A DNA stretch of 62,002 nt from an uncultured Butyrivibrio sp. (GTDB taxonomy: Bacteria; Bacillota; Clostridia; Lachnospirales; Lachnospiraceae). Positions within the stretch are counted from its first letter, which is position 1; each line of letters begins with the position of its first letter. Shown in pieces: positions 58,565 through 62,002 of the stretch. The notes beneath the pieces are model-generated. The model did not search any database. It was not told the DNA's origin and saw only the letters and a list, made by a program, of their open reading frames with translations. A program made the position numbers and the translations under genes. The stretch lies in NCBI GenBank assembly GCA_946623755.1, contig CAMORK010000006.1, forward strand, positions 1 through 62,002, written 5' to 3'.

Positions 58565-59634
58565 TGAGAAACATCTCCATATAAGACTTCAAGCATTGCT
58601 TCCGCATCTTCCTGATAAATAATGGTTGTACTTTCATCAGTCTTGTCCGGGAACAGATCTCCCGGTAAATTTCCATCTGCAATTTTCACCGCAACCTGCA
58701 AGGTGTCAAAGCCAATCGAATAGCAGTCTTGTACTCCAAGGCAATAGATGACGCCATCTTTGAGATAATGAAGCGCCTCCTGATCATGATCCATCCCCAC
58801 GATCACCGCGCTGCTTCCAAGCTCTGTAACTGCTCTGGCTGTTCCGACAGGATTACTCATGTTGCAGCATACAAAGCCGGCAATATCAGGATTGTCCTCG
58901 AGCATCTGCCTAGCCAGTTCGTATGCCATATCAATGGAGTCCTGGTCGTACTCAACTGCAACTATTTCCATATCCGGATATCTGGCAATAGTGTCTTTTG
59001 CTCCCTTTGCTCTGTCTTCATGGCAGGGAGCACCGTAACTGCCAACGAGTATGCCCACCTTACCCTTGTAGCCAAGTTTTTCACAGAGAGCTTCAGTTAA
59101 ATCTGCACCGTCCTGATAGTTATGGGTATTCCCTACGTAAGCAATCCTCTTGCAATAAGGAGCTGCATCAGAGCTGGAAAACGTCATGACCTTATTGCCT
59201 TCAGCCATCATTTTATCAAGTACAGGAGTTATCTTCTCCTCATCTGCCACATCTACTCCGATTACATCATAATTACCCTTCTCGGCCTCTAATAATCTTT
59301 TGATCTGATCCTCATAAGAAGCTGCATCCGGAGCCATATATTCGTAAGTAATGATTATGCCCTTATCAAGATATTTTTGCTGAGCATCCTCCATTCCCAG
59401 TGCAACAGCATCCCACCATGGATGGACTATCTTATAAGTAAAGTAGAAGTTGTATCTCTTCTTGGCAGGTACATAATCATCGAGACTATGTTCAAAATCC
59501 ACTACACTTTCAGTATCGGTAGAATCTTCCTCTATCTCAGCATCCGTAGAATATCCGCTGCTGGTACCTGCAACCACAAGAGAAAAAGCTACTATCAGAA
59601 ATTTGCGAAATATATTAATAATCTTTTCAGACAA
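58561..59634 (-). CDS. sugar-type periplasmic binding protein (type I fold)
   Basis: 357 residues from TTG 59634, chosen because AGGAGG lies 6 nt upstream; the longer frame would translate the SD itself. A signal or anchor helix (5-27) is followed by an acidic linker, then a two-lobe binding protein of the RbsB/XylF kind with I-G-V-D-V-A-D and V-G-M-D-H-D-Q-E. No permease or ATPase genes are near, so it serves as a sensor input rather than a transporter. Confidence 0.85.
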   Translation of the reverse strand: MSEKIINIFRKFLIVAFSLVVAGTSSGYSTDAEIEEDSTDTESVVDFEHSLDDYVPAKKRYNFYFTYKIVHPWWDAVALGMEDAQQKYLDKGIIITYEYMAPDAASYEDQIKRLLEAEKGNYDVIGVDVADEEKITPVLDKMMAEGNKVMTFSSSDAAPYCKRIAYVGNTHNYQDGADLTEALCEKLGYKGKVGILVGSYGAPCHEDRAKGAKDTIARYPDMEIVAVEYDQDSIDMAYELARQMLEDNPDIAGFVCCNMSNPVGTARAVTELGSSAVIVGMDHDQEALHYLKDGVIYCLGVQDCYSIGFDTLQVAVKIADGNLPGDLFPDKTDESTTIIYQEDAEAMLEVLYGDVSQ

Positions 59635-59766
59635 AGCATTCCTCCTTGATGATATAATTATCAACACAAATAATGCTCTACCATAAATAATACTATATTC
59701 CGATAGGTTTTATTCTTAAATATATATAAAAGATTGATATAAAAAATAGAAGCATTCCTGCTTCCC

Positions 59767-60000
59767 TTAAAAACTGTATCCTTTTCCAATCATGATAGCC
59801 TTTGCATCATCAGTGTAAAACTTCATGAGATCTCCGGCTCTTTCCTTATCAGTCCCGCTATATTCGTCTATAGTTCTCATAATATGCGGTAAAAGAGCTG
59901 TCTCAATATTCATGTTGTCAAGAACCTGTTCAAGTTCTGTTATCTGATCCTGCCACTCCGGCAAATGTCCGTTTGAACAGGCTGAAATACCAATTTTCAT
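59767..60000 (-). pseudogene. N-terminal fragment of an S66 (MccF/LD-carboxypeptidase) peptidase
   Basis: 77 residues. M-K-I-G-I-S-A-C-S-N-G and S-G-T-D-K-E-R-A-x-D-L-M-x-F-Y match the start of S66 peptidases, normally 300 or more residues with a Ser-Glu-His triad. The frame breaks after F-Y-T-D-D-A-K, and no remaining part follows, so it is a 3'-truncated relic. It starts within the stop of the next gene upstream (4-nt overlap). Confidence 0.75.
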
Positions 60001-60398
60001 TGTCTTTTCCCTGTTTTTATATAGCTTATCAGTTCCTCTAAATCATCAAAGTCATCATAGTCTCCCATGATCCCTTCACGATGATAAACTATACCTGCCT
60101 TTTCGTTGCGTTCCAGACAATCCAAAAGCTCTTCTACTCCAAATCTTCGTGCATATTCCGCAAATGCCCTTGCCTTAATCTTGTCTGCGTATAACCCTTT
60201 TCGACAATTTGCCGGTTCACATTCATAACATCCATTCAGTTCCTTATCAATACCACACCTGCGGACCTCACACCATTCGGCATCTTTGCACCAGGATAAC
60301 TCTTTGAAGCCATCCCTTTTGCATCCCTTACAGGTTACATTTTCCGAGCACAGGCAACATGCCAATCCGCAGCGCGCTATTCCAAGTTCTCTTTTCAT
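59997..60398 (-). CDS. DUF3795 cysteine-rich protein
   Basis: 133 residues with many Cys in pairs: A-R-C-G-L-A-C-C-L-C-S, C-K-G-C, C-Y-E-C-E and C-R-K-G-L-Y. This fits DUF3795, possibly metal-binding. GGAGG-like purines precede ATG 60398. It is followed by the S66 fragment. Confidence 0.85.
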   Translation of the reverse strand: MKRELGIARCGLACCLCSENVTCKGCKRDGFKELSWCKDAEWCEVRRCGIDKELNGCYECEPANCRKGLYADKIKARAFAEYARRFGVEELLDCLERNEKAGIVYHREGIMGDYDDFDDLEELISYIKTGKRQ

Positions 60399-60480
60399 CG
60401 CTTCCTCCCAAAATAATCTGGCAGTTGTGTTTCCATGGCATGTTTATCAGCTTCGCTGATTGAACCATAATCATCCTTTA

Positions 60481-60557
60481 TTCTATAGTACAGGAAAGCA
60501 ATAAAAAAGTGCCTGCGGCACTTCAACTCCCCTGCCCCTCAATCTTGAGGGGTGGGG
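60481..60557. repeat. TTCTATAGTACA copy 3 and hairpins at the IS91-like left end
   Basis: TTCTATAGTACA starts at 60481, followed by a partial match to the other two copies, then hairpin AAGTGCC / GGCACTT (60508-60524) and a strong CCCCTCAA (60535-60542) / TTGAGGGG (60545-60552) stem. It lies directly upstream of the transposase gene and may include the element's terminus. The true boundary is not visible. Confidence 0.6.
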
Positions 60558-60591
60558 TTGTTTTTTGCCTCAACTCATTCATAATGATTTT

Positions 60592-61809
60592 ATGAAACGA
60601 AACGTGCTGCAAGATCTGTTCCGCGATCATTATGAAGAAATTCAATATACTCTTCATCCCCGCAAAGCCGAAATGGAAAACATCGATAAGATGCTCAACT
60701 GCGGGGATCCTGCCTATGGTGGCGCCATGTATGGTTGTCCCAATTGTGGTAATCTCAAATTTATTCCCTTTCGTTGTCACTCAAGATTCTGTCCTACCTG
60801 TGGTGCCATGTATTCGCAGAAACGCGCTCAGGCTATGTCATTCAAGCTCATAAACTGCCAGCACCGCCATGTCGTTTTCACTATTTCCCAAGAACTACGT
60901 CACTATTTTCTTGAAAACCGAGACCTTCTCAACTGTCTTTTTGAAGCTGCCAGCAGTGTTATCAGCCGGATGTTCAATAAGATCAACAAGAGTCAGAACT
61001 TCACACCTGGTTACATCCTGGTTCTTCACACATTTGGACGCCCGTTGGAATGGAATCCCCATATACACTGTCTCATATCTGAAGGTGGCGTAGGGGACAC
61101 AGGCTTTTGGCGCAAAGTCGATCATTTCAATTACAAATATATGCGACATGCTTTTCAAACCGCACTTCTCAACCTAATGGAATCTCGTATTACAGATCCA
61201 AAGAAGAAAGCACTGTTCAAAAAAGAAAAAGCTCTCTCATACAGAAATCAGAAAGATGGCTTCTACATCTATGCAAAACCCACACTGGCTGACAGACACA
61301 CTGTAGCCAAGTACATAGGCAGTTATCTGGGACGTCCTGTAATAGGTCTATCAAGAATTGACTCCTATGATAAAGAGCCTGATACCGTTACATTCCACTA
61401 CAACAGGCATGAGGATGAAGTACTTGTTACCGAGACCATACCCTCAATAGAATTCATCAAACGCCTTATCCAGCACATACCGGAAAAAGATTTTAAGATG
61501 ATACGTTACTATGGTGTGTATGGCCGTCACAGAGAATCAGACAAAAAACTCAGCCATCTTATCAATCCCGAGAAAAGACCTTTCTATAAATCATTCCTGC
61601 AATGGCGTTCAGGAATACTTTCAGCTTTCGGATATGACCCATTAAAATGTCCAAAGTGTAGCAGTACCATGAAATTCCTTGAACTGTACTGTAACCATAA
61701 ACGTGTTTCTCTCGAAGACATGTACGAAAAGGCTATGGGAAAATGCCTTCCCAAATGCAGAGCGCCATCTTCAAGAGTCGGCAGTGTTCCCTCGTATTCC
61801 TGTGCGTGA
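60592..61809 (+). CDS. IS91-family (HUH, Y2-type) transposase
   Basis: 405 residues from ATG 60592; a TTG nine codons earlier is also possible and no good SD is seen. An N-terminal zinc-binding module (C-P-N-C-G and C-P-T-C-G) is followed by the HUH motif W-N-P-H-I-H-C-L, and a Tyr segment V-A-K-Y-I-G-S-Y-L-G-R-P, then a C-terminal second Cys pair C-P-K-C. It moves by rolling-circle transposition. It is intact. Confidence 0.9.
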   Translation: MKRNVLQDLFRDHYEEIQYTLHPRKAEMENIDKMLNCGDPAYGGAMYGCPNCGNLKFIPFRCHSRFCPTCGAMYSQKRAQAMSFKLINCQHRHVVFTISQELRHYFLENRDLLNCLFEAASSVISRMFNKINKSQNFTPGYILVLHTFGRPLEWNPHIHCLISEGGVGDTGFWRKVDHFNYKYMRHAFQTALLNLMESRITDPKKKALFKKEKALSYRNQKDGFYIYAKPTLADRHTVAKYIGSYLGRPVIGLSRIDSYDKEPDTVTFHYNRHEDEVLVTETIPSIEFIKRLIQHIPEKDFKMIRYYGVYGRHRESDKKLSHLINPEKRPFYKSFLQWRSGILSAFGYDPLKCPKCSSTMKFLELYCNHKRVSLEDMYEKAMGKCLPKCRAPSSRVGSVPSYSCA

Positions 61810-61836
61810 TAAAATCATGCTACAGGAGGACTAGCC

Positions 61837-62001
61837 ATGGTCGATAAAGAACTGATAGCAAAGCTTAGAGAGAAATACATCAATAACCCGCCAGAAGGCA
61901 TGTCGGCGGATGAAATCCGCGAGATGGATGATGAAGACCTTCTCGATATGGATTACTTTATGCATGAAGATGATGAATTCTTTGATGAGGTAGACTGGTA
62001 A
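61837..62001 (+). CDS. small acidic protein downstream of the transposase
   Basis: 54 residues, complete. AGGAGGA lies 7 nt before ATG 61837. It is highly acidic towards the end (D-D-E-D, H-E-D-D-E-F-F-D-E). It starts 27 nt after the transposase stop and is probably part of the same element, as passenger or accessory gene. Family not recognised. Confidence 0.7.
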   Translation: MVDKELIAKLREKYINNPPEGMSADEIREMDDEDLLDMDYFMHEDDEFFDEVDW

Positions 62002-62002
62002 T

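Noticed and set aside
1..62002. tRNA, rRNA or riboswitch
   Set aside because: No cloverleaf, rRNA-like stretch or known aptamer core was recognised on either strand; small or divergent RNAs could be missed by eye.

Overview
The window looks like chromosome of a butyrate-forming anaerobic member of the Lachnospiraceae, most like Butyrivibrio or Pseudobutyrivibrio. This rests on a butyrate kinase / phosphate butyryltransferase pair, Gram-positive style genes (SecA with a zinc tail, CIRCE-controlled clpB, a Gx transporter with a NusG-II protein), moderate GC and many long secreted or membrane proteins. The genus is inferred from gene content only. Most genes lie on the minus strand.

Layout. 1-2140: 5' part of clpB behind a perfect CIRCE operator. 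2365-3800: an HTH / HipA-type kinase pair behind a dyad operator. 3835-12332: a broken-up version of the tig-clpP-clpX-lon-engB cluster. Where lon would be expected there is a decayed acyl-CoA dehydratase-type gene and a four-unit 84-bp repeat array, and four unrelated genes separate tig from clpP. 13582-17865: two tandem chemoreceptors. 17968-25018: Gx/NusG-II, lipid kinase, folA, thyA, a beta-CASP nuclease, a DUF3048 lipoprotein and TraX. 25171-32075: Trk potassium uptake, glycosyltransferase and diguanylate cyclase. 32121-38604: prfB, secA, buk, ptb and a thioesterase. 38648-49610: cell-surface genes (glycosyltransferase, MATE, YfhO, SGNH plus MBOAT acylation pair, serine hydrolase). 49851-54456: DUF554, a 74-bp minisatellite, a DNA-repair glycosylase, two Nudix proteins (one a MerR-methyltransferase-Nudix fusion) and an HD protein. 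54469-62002: an accessory stretch with repeat arrays, broken genes, a chromate-transporter pair, a binding protein coupled to a membrane GGDEF protein, and an IS91-like element.

The most unusual signal is repeat DNA. Two loci 50 kb apart (5834-6121 and, inverted, 55501-55788) carry the same four-module element. In each, paired TCGGAC / GTCCGA half-sites recur at exactly 84 bp. A different array at 54504-54795 repeats ATTCTAGTAC and TATAGAAT at exactly 63 bp. Both periods are whole numbers of B-DNA turns (8 and 6 at 10.5 bp), and no indels are seen in any interval. I read these as phased sites for an unknown DNA-binding factor or a small dispersed element. They do not look like CRISPR, ordinary terminators or intact genes. 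A related motif, TTCTATAGTACA, occurs singly at three more places in the same accessory region.

Limits: all functional calls come from reading motifs and family resemblance, with no database search. Start codons were adjusted where a ribosome binding site clearly favoured another codon.
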